Positions 1-11,349 of a stretch of 64,000 nucleotides of DNA are shown here, one piece after another. Both the position numbers and the translations under genes were made by a program. Location of the stretch: NCBI RefSeq assembly GCF_000013705.1, contig NC_007947.1:2046001-2110000 (forward strand), read 5' to 3'. Numbering within the stretch: the stretch's first letter is position 1; each line of letters begins with the position of its first letter. The notes beneath the pieces were generated by a model. That model saw only the letters and a list, made by a program, of their open reading frames with translations. It was not told where the DNA came from and ran no database searches. The DNA is from Methylobacillus flagellatus KT (GTDB lineage Bacteria > Pseudomonadota > Gammaproteobacteria > Burkholderiales > Methylophilaceae).

Positions 1-1180
<1,180 letters not shown>

Positions 1181-1217
1181 TTATTTCCTCAATGTAGATT
1201 TGGATTTTTGTTCCGGC

Positions 1218-2057
1218 TTACACCGTATGTTCGATGAAGCCGGCTTTTTTCACCACGCGGTCGAGGTCGACCAACACTTCCAGCAATGCCTTCATCTTGG
1301 ACAAAGGCCAGGCGTTCGGGCCGTCGGACAAGGCCTGGGCAGGATCGGGATGGGTTTCCATGAACACCCCAGCCACGCCGCTGGCAACCGCGGCGCGCGC
1401 CAACACAGGCACGAACTCGCGCTGGCCGCCGCTCTTGTCCCCCTGGCCACCAGGCTGCTGGACTGAATGCGTGGCATCGAACACCACCGGGCAATTCGTC
1501 TCGCGCATGATGGCGAGTCCACGCATGTCAGAGATTAAAGTATTGTAGCCAAAAGAAGCGCCACGCTCGCACACCATGATGGTATCCGCGCCGCCGTTGG
1601 CTTCTTTCGCTTTCTGCACTACCTGCTTCATGTCGCCGGGCGCCAGGAACTGGCCCTTCTTGATATTCACCGGCTTGCCGGACTGGGCGCAGGCGGTGAT
1701 GAAGTCAGTCTGGCGGCACAGAAAGGCTGGTGTCTGCAATACATCCACGACTGCCGCTACATGTGGCACCTGTGCTTCAGTATGCACGTCGGTGAGAATG
1801 GGCACGCCGACCTGTCGGCGCACTTCGTCTAGGATCTTCAACCCCTCGTCCATGCCGAAACCACGGAAAGTCTTGTTGGAACTGCGGTTGGCCTTGTCGT
1901 AAGAGGATTTGTAGATGAAGTTGATACCCAGCGCTGTCGTGATTTCCTTGAGCTGTCCAGCCGTCTCGATCGCCATTTCCTGAGACTCGATCACGCATGG
2001 GCCGGCAATCAGGAACAAGGGCTGGTCTATGCCAACCTCAAAACCGCAAAGCTGCAT
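1218..2057 (-). CDS. kdsA: 3-deoxy-8-phosphooctulonate (KDO-8-P) synthase
   Basis: This aldolase condenses phosphoenolpyruvate with arabinose 5-phosphate to give KDO-8-phosphate, a precursor of the lipopolysaccharide inner core. The 279 residues match the family length. Near the N-terminus are the signature stretches [10 protein letters not shown] and [14 protein letters not shown]; further on are [24 protein letters not shown] and [12 protein letters not shown]. The start lies 5 bp after the pyrG stop, so the two are probably cotranscribed, with eno downstream. It shows that the cell makes lipid A-KDO type LPS. Confidence 0.96.
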   Translation of the reverse strand: MQLCGFEVGIDQPLFLIAGPCVIESQEMAIETAGQLKEITTALGINFIYKSSYDKANRSSNKTFRGFGMDEGLKILDEVRRQVGVPILTDVHTEAQVPHVAAVVDVLQTPAFLCRQTDFITACAQSGKPVNIKKGQFLAPGDMKQVVQKAKEANGGADTIMVCERGASFGYNTLISDMRGLAIMRETNCPVVFDATHSVQQPGGQGDKSGGQREFVPVLARAAVASGVAGVFMETHPDPAQALSDGPNAWPLSKMKALLEVLVDLDRVVKKAGFIEHTV

Positions 2058-2062
2058 GTTGG

Positions 2063-3742
<1,680 letters not shown>

Positions 3743-3873
3743 CTATGCCCGACAAATGGGAAAATCCGTCATTATAACGCCCTGCAAGCCCGAGTGATTA
3801 ATATTCAAGCAGTAAGGCCCTATACTTGAATGATCGCTTCAGCAGCTATCTTGACAGCCGCTGAGGCAGAGCG

Positions 3874-5337
3874 TCACGTCTTAGCATAGACCCAAGCATT
3901 GAGCAGATCCCTCGCAGCCCATGCCACTTCTCCGGCAGTCAGCCCGATCGGGCCGATACCGCGCTCGACCAGGGCATCGGCAGCGGCACCATGCAGATAC
4001 ACCCCGAGCAATAACGCCTGTTCCATGCCCATGGACTGCGCCAGCAAGGCAGCGATGATGCCGCACAAGGTATCGCCCATGCCGGCGCTCGCCATGCCGG
4101 GATTACCGCTCCGGTTGACGAACCAGCGCCCGTCCGGCAAGGCAATGATGCTACCGCACCCCTTGAGCACCACGGCGGCCTGGTATGTACGGGCGAGCTT
4201 CAGGGCGCTGGCAATGCGATCGGCCTGCACTTCGTCATTGCGACATCCCAGCAGGCGGGCGGCCTCGCCGGGATGTGGAGTCAGCACGGTACTTGCCAAA
4301 GGACGTCCCTTCAATGCCTGCTGCAGAGAATGATGGGCTGCAACAAGGTTGAGCGCATCCGCATCGAGCACCAGAGACTGCGACTGCCCAAGCACCTCAT
4401 GCAACACAGCCATCGCCGCACTCGAGGTTCCCATGCCAGGGCCGACTGCCAACACACTGGACAACGCCGGCACGGTGGCGGCATCGTGTAGCATCAGTTC
4501 CGCCTGTGCCGTATCCAGTACCCATGGTTGATGTGCGAGCAGGCCACAATACACCCGCCCCGCCCCCAGCAGCAGCGCCGCCCGGGCAGCGAGGATTGCA
4601 GCCCCTGTCATATGCTCGGCGCCGCCGATCACGCCTACGCTGCCGTGACTGCCCTTGTGGCTGTTGCGCGTTCTCGGCAAGGGTAGCGCTGGAGGTTGGT
4701 CGACCAGCATGCCAGTAGCGATGGTATTCGCTTGCGCTAATCCCAGGGTTTCAAGGTGAACCTCGCCCGCATGGTCCGGGCCATCCAAGGTAAACAAGCC
4801 AGGCTTGAGGCCAATGAAGCTCAATGTGTGACTGGCCTTGACGGCAGCCCCCAGCACACGTCCTGTCGACATGCATAATCCGCTGGGGATATCCAGCGCC
4901 AGTACCGGCAATCCGAGTGCGTTCACCTGCCTGATCAGCTCACAGTACCGGGCATCCAGCTCGCGGGACAAGCCGATCCCGAATAAGCCATCGATCACCA
5001 ATTGCCAACGCCCGTGCGGCGGAATTTCATTAAGCAACTCGCCACCTGCGGCAATCCATGCCTCATAGGCAGCAGCTGCATCGGCAGGCAGCCTGGTGCT
5101 GTCGCCGACAAATACCACGGTCACCTGGTACCAGGCCGCCCTGAGATGGCGCGCGGCAACCAATGCGTCGCCACCGTTGTTCCCCGGCCCAGCCAGCACC
5201 AGCACGCTATATTCATGCTCTTGTAGCAGTTTTCTCGCCATGCTGGCAGCCGCCAGTCCAGCTTTTTCCATCAGCCCCTCGGCAGCATGCCGCTGCTCGA
5301 TTTCCCGCAGTTGAGCTAGATCATATAAAGGTTTCAT
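3874..5337 (-). CDS. nnrD: Bifunctional NAD(P)HX epimerase / ADP-dependent dehydratase
   Basis: This protein repairs hydrated NADH and NADPH. The N-terminal YjeF_N domain (about residues 1-210) epimerises R-NAD(P)HX and contains VLAGPGNNGGDALVAARHL. The C-terminal ribokinase-like domain (about 225-487) is the ADP-dependent dehydratase and carries LTPHPGEAARLLG and the phosphate-binding NPGMASAGMGDTLCG. The 487-residue fusion is the usual bacterial Nnr architecture. It lies 9 bp downstream of mtnA on the same strand and is probably cotranscribed with it; the two functions are not otherwise connected. Confidence 0.93.
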   Translation of the reverse strand: MKPLYDLAQLREIEQRHAAEGLMEKAGLAAASMARKLLQEHEYSVLVLAGPGNNGGDALVAARHLRAAWYQVTVVFVGDSTRLPADAAAAYEAWIAAGGELLNEIPPHGRWQLVIDGLFGIGLSRELDARYCELIRQVNALGLPVLALDIPSGLCMSTGRVLGAAVKASHTLSFIGLKPGLFTLDGPDHAGEVHLETLGLAQANTIATGMLVDQPPALPLPRTRNSHKGSHGSVGVIGGAEHMTGAAILAARAALLLGAGRVYCGLLAHQPWVLDTAQAELMLHDAATVPALSSVLAVGPGMGTSSAAMAVLHEVLGQSQSLVLDADALNLVAAHHSLQQALKGRPLASTVLTPHPGEAARLLGCRNDEVQADRIASALKLARTYQAAVVLKGCGSIIALPDGRWFVNRSGNPGMASAGMGDTLCGIIAALLAQSMGMEQALLLGVYLHGAAADALVERGIGPIGLTAGEVAWAARDLLNAWVYAKT

Positions 5338-5346
5338 GGGCTCGCG

Positions 5347-6474
5347 TCATGTTTGCATGGTTACCGGATGGATTGCTGGATCAACAAGCTGCAGGATATC
5401 GCTCAACCGGCCTGGTGCATAGCAGCCATGCTCGGTAATGATGGAAGTCACCAGCCGCGCAGGCGTCACATCGAAAGCGGGATTGGCTGCCGCGCTGCCT
5501 TCCGGCGTCACGCGCACGCTGGTCATGCATCCGTTTTCCGCCCGCCCGGCCACTATGTGGACTTCATCGACATCCCGCTCTTCGATCGGGATATCCTTCG
5601 CATCGGCGATCTGCCAGTCTATCGTCGGCGTCGGCACTGCCGCGTAGAACGGCACCCCATTGTCTGCCGCAGCCAGTGCCTTGAGATAGGTGCCGATCTT
5701 ATTGCAGATATCCCCGGCGCAGGTAGCACGATCCGCCCCCACGATCACGCAATCGACCTTGCCATGCTGCATCAGGTGCCCGCCTGCATTGTCGCACACT
5801 ATGGTATAGGGCACGCCGTGCTGCTGCAGCTCCCAAGCCGTCAGGCTGGCGCCCTGGTTGCGCGGCCGGGTTTCATCGACCCAAACGTGCACATCCATGC
5901 CTGCATCGAAGGCGGCATAAACAGGGGCCAGCGCCGTTCCCCAATCCACGGTCGCCAGCCAGCCGGCATTGCAGTGCGTGAGGACGTTGAGGCGGCCCGG
6001 CTTGCCCACCGCCAACCTCTGTAGCAAGGCCAGGCCATGCTGGCCAATCGCCTGATTGATCCGGACATCCTCGTCGGCGATGCAGTCAGCTTCCCGCCAG
6101 GCATACTCACAACGCTGGGCTTCAGGCACCACAAGCAATGTACGCATCATGCGCTCCACTGCCCAACGCAAATTCACGGCTGTCGGACGGCTGGCCAGCA
6201 AACGCGAAGCTGCTGCCTGCAAATGCTGCTCGCTAGGGGATTCCTGGCTTGCCAAGGCCATCCCGTAGGCAGCGGCCGCGCCGATCAAAGGGGCGCCACG
6301 CACCTGCATCCGACGAATGGCATCCACCATTTGCTCCACAGAATCTAGGGTAATGATCCGCCACTCATGCGGCAGCACCGTCTGGTCGATGATCGCCACG
6401 CAATACGCGGTGTGCTCGCCCTTCTCCCGGACAAGCGGCCAAATGGTGCGAAATAGTTGTTGACCTATGTTCAT
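5347..6474 (-). CDS. mtnA: S-methyl-5-thioribose-1-phosphate isomerase
   Basis: MtnA isomerises methylthioribose 1-phosphate to methylthioribulose 1-phosphate in the methionine salvage pathway. The family motifs RMQVRGAPLIGAAAAYG, the catalytic cysteine stretch LTHCNAGWLAT and the aspartate stretch VIVGADRATCAGDICNKIGT are all present. The ATG at 6474 gives 375 residues; an upstream in-frame TTG would add only six and is less likely. No other methionine-salvage gene is visible here, so it may feed a pathway encoded elsewhere. Its upstream region contains the first DnaA-box repeat. Confidence 0.93.
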   Translation of the reverse strand: MNIGQQLFRTIWPLVREKGEHTAYCVAIIDQTVLPHEWRIITLDSVEQMVDAIRRMQVRGAPLIGAAAAYGMALASQESPSEQHLQAAASRLLASRPTAVNLRWAVERMMRTLLVVPEAQRCEYAWREADCIADEDVRINQAIGQHGLALLQRLAVGKPGRLNVLTHCNAGWLATVDWGTALAPVYAAFDAGMDVHVWVDETRPRNQGASLTAWELQQHGVPYTIVCDNAGGHLMQHGKVDCVIVGADRATCAGDICNKIGTYLKALAAADNGVPFYAAVPTPTIDWQIADAKDIPIEERDVDEVHIVAGRAENGCMTSVRVTPEGSAAANPAFDVTPARLVTSIITEHGCYAPGRLSDILQLVDPAIHPVTMQT

Positions 6475-6501
6475 TTTTCTATCTGGACACAAGAAATATG
6501 A

Positions 6502-6557
6502 CTATCCACAAATTCTGTGGATAATTTTGTGAATAGAGGTGACTTAAAATTGTAACT
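6502..6557. repeat. 56-bp repeat with DnaA-box-like 9-mers, copy 1
   Basis: This is the first of two imperfect direct repeats in the gap upstream of mtnA. It starts 28 bp upstream of the mtnA ATG. It contains ctatccaca (6502-6510), tgtggataa (6516-6524, exact reverse of the consensus box TTATCCACA) and tgtgaatag (6528-6536, one mismatch). It differs from copy 2 at 5 of 56 positions. A downstream hairpin (gcccattttttgggc, near 6585-6599) is present beside this copy only. Confidence 0.8.
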
Positions 6558-6885
6558 ATTGTAATTAAAAGGAATTTTTGGTTTGCCCATTTTTTGGGCT
6601 ATATCATAACTAAATGATTTTAAAGTAATTTTTATATATCTTTGGATTTAATGGAGTTCCGGCAAAAACCTTAAGTAGTCCTTGAGCATGTGTGCACAAC
6701 TTGCAGGAAATGATTGGTCAGAAATCAGGCAAAGAAAGAAATTCGGCAAAAATGAAATTCAATATGTCACACCATGTTCATATTTACACGATAAATACGG
6801 TTCCTGTTTTCAATTTTCCTGCCTTATCACTGCCTTCTGCATCGGCCCTCACATTAGGCAAGGTGCAGATTGCTCCCTAACGCGG
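6558..6885. other. AT-rich gene-free spacer between DnaA-box repeats
   Basis: This stretch is clearly more AT-rich than the surrounding genes. The only open frame (85 codons, + strand) has no ribosome-binding site or recognisable composition and runs into the second repeat, so no gene is called. Together with the two repeats it makes a gap of about 580 bp between mtnA and the tatD-type gene, long for this gene-dense segment. Confidence 0.6.
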
Positions 6886-6941
6886 CTATCCACAAATTCT
6901 GTGGATAATTTTGTGGATACCTGTGACTTAAAAGTGTAACT
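6886..6941. repeat. 56-bp repeat with DnaA-box-like 9-mers, copy 2
   Basis: Second copy of the repeat, 384 bp from the first and in the same orientation. It contains ctatccaca (6886-6894), tgtggataa (6900-6908, exact reverse of TTATCCACA) and tgtggatac (6912-6920, one mismatch). The boxes keep the same spacing as in copy 1, which suggests selection on the arrangement and not chance. Confidence 0.8.
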
Positions 6942-7054
6942 TCCCAATTCATAATGCTTTTTTCGAATCGCCCAAAAAATGAACTTATTTATTAATCCTT
7001 ACAAATCATACAGTTACCATAAGCCATTGGATTGTTAACATTTTTTAACAGCCC

Positions 7055-7861
7055 TTAAAGTGTTACTTGAGGTGATGTGCATAAATTCCCCAGCCCAGGC
7101 AAAATGTCAAGCGCATTCTGGCTTGTTTTTTCCATGACCAACGCTACATCCTCGCCCCGGATTTCTGCCAATGTTGCAGCAATCTGGACCAGTTGTCCCG
7201 GCTCGTTGCGTCCGCGATGTCCCAGCCATGCGGGAGGGATGTCGGGCGCATCGGTTTCCAGCACGATAGTGTCCAGCGGCAATGCCTGGGCAAGATGGCG
7301 TATTTTGAGCGCACGCTCATAGGTCATGGCACCGCCGAAGCCCAGCTTGAAGCCCAGCCTGATGAATTCCTGGGCCTGTTGCAGGCTGCCATTGAATGCA
7401 TGGGCAATTCCCCGCACCTTGAAACGCCGCACCTGCTTGAGAACCTGATCCACGGAACGCCTGACATGCAGCAGCACGGGCAGGTCGAAATCACGCGCAA
7501 GCTTGAGTTGCTCGACGAAGTAAAACTCCTGTCGCGCACGGTCATAATGCTCGACAAAGAAATCCAGACCGATTTCCCCTACGGCGACGACATCACCACG
7601 ATAACGTGCAATTTCCGTGGCCAGCATCTCCAAATCTTGAGGCTGGGACTGGTCGACGAATAGCGGGTGTATGCCAAGCGCCATGGCACAGCCCCGATAA
7701 CGCCCTGCAAGTGCCTGTACCGCCGCGAAATTGCCGCGCACGACCGCGGGGACCACAATGATGCCGACGCCCGCTTGCCAAGCCGCCTGCGCCACCTCAT
7801 CCCGGTCGTGGTCGAACTCCGGTGCGTCGAGGTGGCAATGGGTATCGATCAGCCAGGCCAT
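7055..7861 (-). CDS. TatD-family metal-dependent hydrolase / DNase
   Basis: TatD-family proteins are TIM-barrel metallohydrolases, several of which are 3'-5' exonucleases. The N-terminal metal motif IDTHCHLDAPEF (residues 5-16), the mid-protein AVGEIGLDF with its glutamate ligand, LLHVRRS, GIAHAFNGS and VLETDAPDIPP are present in the expected order. The 268 residues are a normal length. It is closer to the YcfH/YjjV type than to any one named enzyme, so no symbol is assigned. It sits 7 bp downstream of ribD and is probably cotranscribed. Confidence 0.88.
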   Translation of the reverse strand: MAWLIDTHCHLDAPEFDHDRDEVAQAAWQAGVGIIVVPAVVRGNFAAVQALAGRYRGCAMALGIHPLFVDQSQPQDLEMLATEIARYRGDVVAVGEIGLDFFVEHYDRARQEFYFVEQLKLARDFDLPVLLHVRRSVDQVLKQVRRFKVRGIAHAFNGSLQQAQEFIRLGFKLGFGGAMTYERALKIRHLAQALPLDTIVLETDAPDIPPAWLGHRGRNEPGQLVQIAATLAEIRGEDVALVMEKTSQNALDILPGLGNLCTSPQVTL

Positions 7862-7868
7862 TCTGCCG

Positions 7869-8993
7869 TCACTTCACCGGCTTGGCGCGCACAAACCAGT
7901 CAGCACCCACCTGGCGGAAATCCAGCGCATGCAGTTGAATTTTCTGCTGCATCTCCTGCAAGGCGGGCATGGTGAACATATCACGCGCCCCACCTCCCAG
8001 CAGTACTGGTGCGTAATACAACAGCAATTCGTCCACCAGTCCGCCGTACAGCAGGCTGCCATTCAATCTCGCACCAGCTTCCACCATGACATCGTTGATC
8101 TGCCGCTGGGCCAGCGCGTGCAACAGGGCTTCCAGATCGACCCGTCCTGAGGGGCCGGGCATGGCGATCAATTCGGCACCGGCATCCCGCAAGGCTTTTT
8201 CCTGTACAGGTAGGCTGGCTGCATGGGCGATCAGCACGCGGCCGGCCTGCAGCGTCGCAGCTGCAGGCGGAGTGCGCAATTGGCTATCGACGATCACGCG
8301 CCAAGGCTGGACGCCATGCCGCTGCTGCAGAAGCGTGACATCCCGTACGGTCAGCATAGGATCGTCGGCGAGCACAGTGCCGACACCGGTGAGTATCGCG
8401 CAGGATTGCGCGCGCCATTGTTGTACATGCTGACGGGCCGACGGGCCGGTGATCCACTTGCTCTGCCCATTGTTCAGGCCGGTCTTGCCATCCAGGCTGG
8501 CGGCAATCTTGCTGCGCACCCAGGGGCGTTGCCTGGTCATGCGTGAAATGAACCCGGCATTCAGCTCCCTGGCTTCATGTTCCAACAAACCGTAGGCGAC
8601 TTCGATGCCATGTGTGGACAGCCGCTTCAACCCGCTGCCTGATACCAGCGGATTGGGATCCTGCATGGCGGCAACTACGCGCCTGACGCCCGCCTTGACT
8701 AGGGCATCGGCACACGGCGGCGTACGCCCGAAATGACTGCACGGCTCCAGGGTAACGTAAGCATCCGCGCCCGCCGCCTGCCCTCCGGCCATTCTCAAGG
8801 CATGCACCTCCGCATGCGGCTCGCCCGCCCTGAGATGCGCGCCACGCCCCACCACCTTGCCATCCTTGACGATCACGCAGCCGACGCGCGGATTGGGACT
8901 GGTGCTGTACAAACCACGAGCCGCTTCACGCAGCGCAAGATTCATATAGTGGTGGTCGCTGGCGGAGAATTCTGGGGAGGTAAAGGTATTCAT
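7869..8993 (-). CDS. ribD: Bifunctional riboflavin biosynthesis deaminase/reductase
   Basis: RibD deaminates the first pyrimidine intermediate of riboflavin synthesis and then reduces its ribosyl side chain. The N-terminal deaminase domain has the zinc motif HAEVHAL and PCSHFGRTPPCADAL. The C-terminal reductase domain includes KIAASLDGKTG and VMVEAGARLNGSLL. I chose the ATG at 8993 (374 residues, beginning MNTFTSPEF). The open frame extends 45 codons upstream, but the extra sequence is hydrophobic, unlike RibD, and overlaps the nrdR terminator. No FMN-riboswitch core was recognised upstream. The nrdR-ribD order is common in proteobacteria. Confidence 0.93.
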   Translation of the reverse strand: MNTFTSPEFSASDHHYMNLALREAARGLYSTSPNPRVGCVIVKDGKVVGRGAHLRAGEPHAEVHALRMAGGQAAGADAYVTLEPCSHFGRTPPCADALVKAGVRRVVAAMQDPNPLVSGSGLKRLSTHGIEVAYGLLEHEARELNAGFISRMTRQRPWVRSKIAASLDGKTGLNNGQSKWITGPSARQHVQQWRAQSCAILTGVGTVLADDPMLTVRDVTLLQQRHGVQPWRVIVDSQLRTPPAAATLQAGRVLIAHAASLPVQEKALRDAGAELIAMPGPSGRVDLEALLHALAQRQINDVMVEAGARLNGSLLYGGLVDELLLYYAPVLLGGGARDMFTMPALQEMQQKIQLHALDFRQVGADWFVRAKPVK

Positions 8994-9102
8994 GCCTGCC
9001 ATGATAAGTGCTGGCAAGGCTAGGAGACAAGCAGAGAGCAGCGGTGTGAAGTCCTCAACCAACCAGCTAAGAAGGCCTTGACTCCACCCCTCGTTCCATC
9101 CT

Positions 9103-9138
9103 AATAAAAAAACACCGCCCCAGATCACTGGCAGCGGT
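9103..9138 (-). terminator. Rho-independent terminator of nrdR
   Basis: Read on the minus strand, a GC-rich hairpin with outer arms ACCGC/GCGGT (9134-9138 and 9114-9118) and an inner CC/GG is followed by seven T (9106-9112). It lies about 40 bp after the nrdR stop and upstream of the chosen ribD start, so nrdR and ribD are probably transcribed separately. Confidence 0.7.
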
Positions 9139-9178
9139 ACTTTTCACTCCGGATACCGGCTTGTCACCGATCCTTAAA

Positions 9179-9625
9179 TCAATCCAAGTCGCGAATCACG
9201 TCGTTGAAGTCATCGACGTCCTGAAAGCTGCGATAGACTGATGCAAAACGGATGTAAGCTACCTTATCGATGGCCTTCAGCTCCTGCATGACAATTTCGC
9301 CAAGATCGCGCGCCATGATCTCGCGCTCACCCTTGGCGAGAATTTTCTGCACGATATGCTCGAGCGCTCTGTCCACATATTCGGTCGGCACCGGGCGCTT
9401 GTGCAGAGGACGTGTGAAGGAAAGCCGCAGCTTGTCCCGGTTGAATTCCTCGCGTTTGCCATTCTGTTTCACGACCTGCGGCAAATGCAATTCCGCTGTC
9501 TCATAGGTGGTGAAACGCTTGTCGCAGGCGTTGCACCGGCGGCGGCGGCGAATGGAATCCCCTTCCTCGTTGACACGGGAATCGATCACTTGCGTATCGT
9601 CAGCACCGCAGAATGGACATTTCAT
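9179..9625 (-). CDS. nrdR: Transcriptional repressor NrdR
   Basis: NrdR represses ribonucleotide reductase genes according to nucleotide state. The N-terminal zinc ribbon is complete ([13 protein letters not shown], then [13 protein letters not shown]), followed by the ATP-cone domain beginning about residue 46 ([19 protein letters not shown]). The 148-residue length and the acidic tail are typical. It is downstream of glyA, as in many beta- and gammaproteobacteria. A NrdR binding site was not searched for. Confidence 0.96.
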
Positions 9626-9808
9626 TGCGTAATTTTGCCCTGCAATTCCTGCAATTTAAATAAGAAACTCCACCGACTACAAGGCGTGCTCTGTATGGAT
9701 GATATGTCTAGATGCAGCCAACAGAGCTCATCTGTAGCGGTCCTGGCTAGGGGCTCTGCTGCAGGCACAAGGCAGAGCAACAACGCCAGGAGAGCTTTGT
9801 TAGCCGCA

Positions 9809-11056
9809 CTAAGCGCCGTACACCGGGAAGCGCGAGGTCAAGGCATGCACCTTGGCCTTGGTCGCAGCGATGACGGACTCGTCAGTCGGGTTATCAAGGA
9901 TGTCGGCAATCAAGTTGGCCACTTCTGCAGCTTCGGCCTCCTTGAACCCGCGCGTGGTAATCGCGGGCGAACCGATGCGTATGCCGGAAGTGACGAATGG
10001 GCTCTCGGGGTCGTTTGGGATGGCGTTCTTGTTCACGGTGATATGCGCCTGCCCAAGATAGGCGTCAGCCGCCTTGCCAGTCAGCCCCTTGGGACGCAGG
10101 TCGACCAGGAACACATGCGACTGCGTGCCGCCGGAGATGATGCGCAAGCCTCGAGAAGCCAAGGTCTTGGCCATGGTGTCGGCGTTCTTTAATACTTGTT
10201 CCTGGTAGGCCTTGAATTCTGGCTGGGCGGCCTCGAGGAAGGCAACCGCCTTAGCAGCGATGACATGCATCAATGGACCACCTTGCAGGCTGGGGAATAC
10301 GCTGGAGTTCAGCGACTTCTCGAACTCTGCCTTGGCCATGATCAGGCCGCCGCGCGGGCCACGCAAGGTCTTGTGCGTCGTGGAGGTGACAAAATCGGCA
10401 TGCGGCACGGGGTTGGGATAGACGCCAGCCGCGATGAGGCCGGCATAATGCGCCATATCGACCATGAAATAGGCGCCTACTTTCTTGGCGATGTCTGCCA
10501 TGCGCGCCCAGTCGAAACGCAAGGCGTAAGCAGAAGCCCCGCCGATCAGCAGCTTAGGTTTGCATTCCAGCGCAATGCGTTCCATCTCGTCGTAGTCGAT
10601 CTCTTCCTTGTCATTCAGGCCGTAAGGCACGATGTTGAACAGCTTGCCGGACAGGTTGGCTGGTGAGCCGTGGGTCAAGTGCCCGCCATGGCCCAGATTC
10701 ATCCCCATGACGGTGTCGCCGGGCTTGAGGACGGAGAAATATACGGCCTGATTGGCCTGGGAGCCGGAGTGTGGCTGTACGTTGGCATACTCGGCGCCAA
10801 ACAGCTTCTTCAGGCGGTCGATCGCCAGCTGCTCGACACCATCAACGAATTCACAGCCGCCATAGAATCGCTTGCCTGGATAGCCCTCTGCATACTTGTT
10901 GGTCAGTTGCGAACCTTGCGCCTGCATCACGGCAGGACTGGTGTAATTCTCGGAGGCAATCAGTTCAATGTGTTCGTCCTGGCGATGGCGCTCTGCTTCC
11001 ACATATTTCCAAAGATCAGGATCAACAACGCTCAGGTTTTTGGCCGTGCTAAACAT
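9809..11056 (-). CDS. glyA: Serine hydroxymethyltransferase
   Basis: GlyA is a PLP enzyme that interconverts serine and glycine with transfer of a one-carbon unit to tetrahydrofolate. The ATG at 11056 gives 415 residues starting [20 protein letters not shown]. Family motifs follow: [63 protein letters not shown] and the PLP-lysine loop [15 protein letters not shown]. The frame is open for 46 more codons upstream, but that part does not resemble GlyA. In a methylotroph this enzyme would also link C1 folate metabolism to amino acids; that role is inference. Confidence 0.96.
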   Translation of the reverse strand: MFSTAKNLSVVDPDLWKYVEAERHRQDEHIELIASENYTSPAVMQAQGSQLTNKYAEGYPGKRFYGGCEFVDGVEQLAIDRLKKLFGAEYANVQPHSGSQANQAVYFSVLKPGDTVMGMNLGHGGHLTHGSPANLSGKLFNIVPYGLNDKEEIDYDEMERIALECKPKLLIGGASAYALRFDWARMADIAKKVGAYFMVDMAHYAGLIAAGVYPNPVPHADFVTSTTHKTLRGPRGGLIMAKAEFEKSLNSSVFPSLQGGPLMHVIAAKAVAFLEAAQPEFKAYQEQVLKNADTMAKTLASRGLRIISGGTQSHVFLVDLRPKGLTGKAADAYLGQAHITVNKNAIPNDPESPFVTSGIRIGSPAITTRGFKEAEAAEVANLIADILDNPTDESVIAATKAKVHALTSRFPVYGA

Positions 11057-11349
11057 GGTTCGATATCTCGGGTATGAAATGAATAGGCGGGATTTTAGCA
11101 TGTTCACCGCACGACAGCTTTGAAACAGATGCAGAGGCAATGAAAATGATGCATTGCCCGCCTGCGGCCAATAGCCACCACCACCTGCCTCCACACAGCC
11201 AAACGACTTAGCGGCAAAGTCGTATCCGGTTGAGAAGCAAGCTGATGATCATTGGCATGTCGATTGCCAGGATGTTCTCTAGATGCACCCCCATCCCAAA
11301 TCTCTCGGTCAGGTATAATCTCGACTTATACCATCTCGAATTCCCCATC
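11057..11349. promoter_or_regulatory. Divergent glyA / fumarase intergenic region
   Basis: This 293-bp gap separates the divergent glyA and fumarase starts. A perfect TATAAT (11314-11319) lies 31 bp before the fumarase ATG on the plus strand. No good -35 hexamer is seen 16-18 bp upstream, so the promoter is only suggested. No short gene was recognised here. Confidence 0.4.

Noticed and set aside
6682..6939. 85-codon plus-strand frame in the AT-rich gap
   Set aside because: It runs through the DnaA-box repeat, has unusual composition with many Cys and Ser, and no start signal or recognisable domain.
6502..6941. Naming the DnaA-box region as the chromosomal origin
   Set aside because: No dnaA, dnaN, gidA or parAB neighbours and no divergent gene orientation; box content alone is not enough.
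8994..9128. FMN riboswitch or N-terminal extension upstream of ribD
   Set aside because: No conserved FMN-element blocks are visible, and the extended frame overlaps the nrdR terminator.
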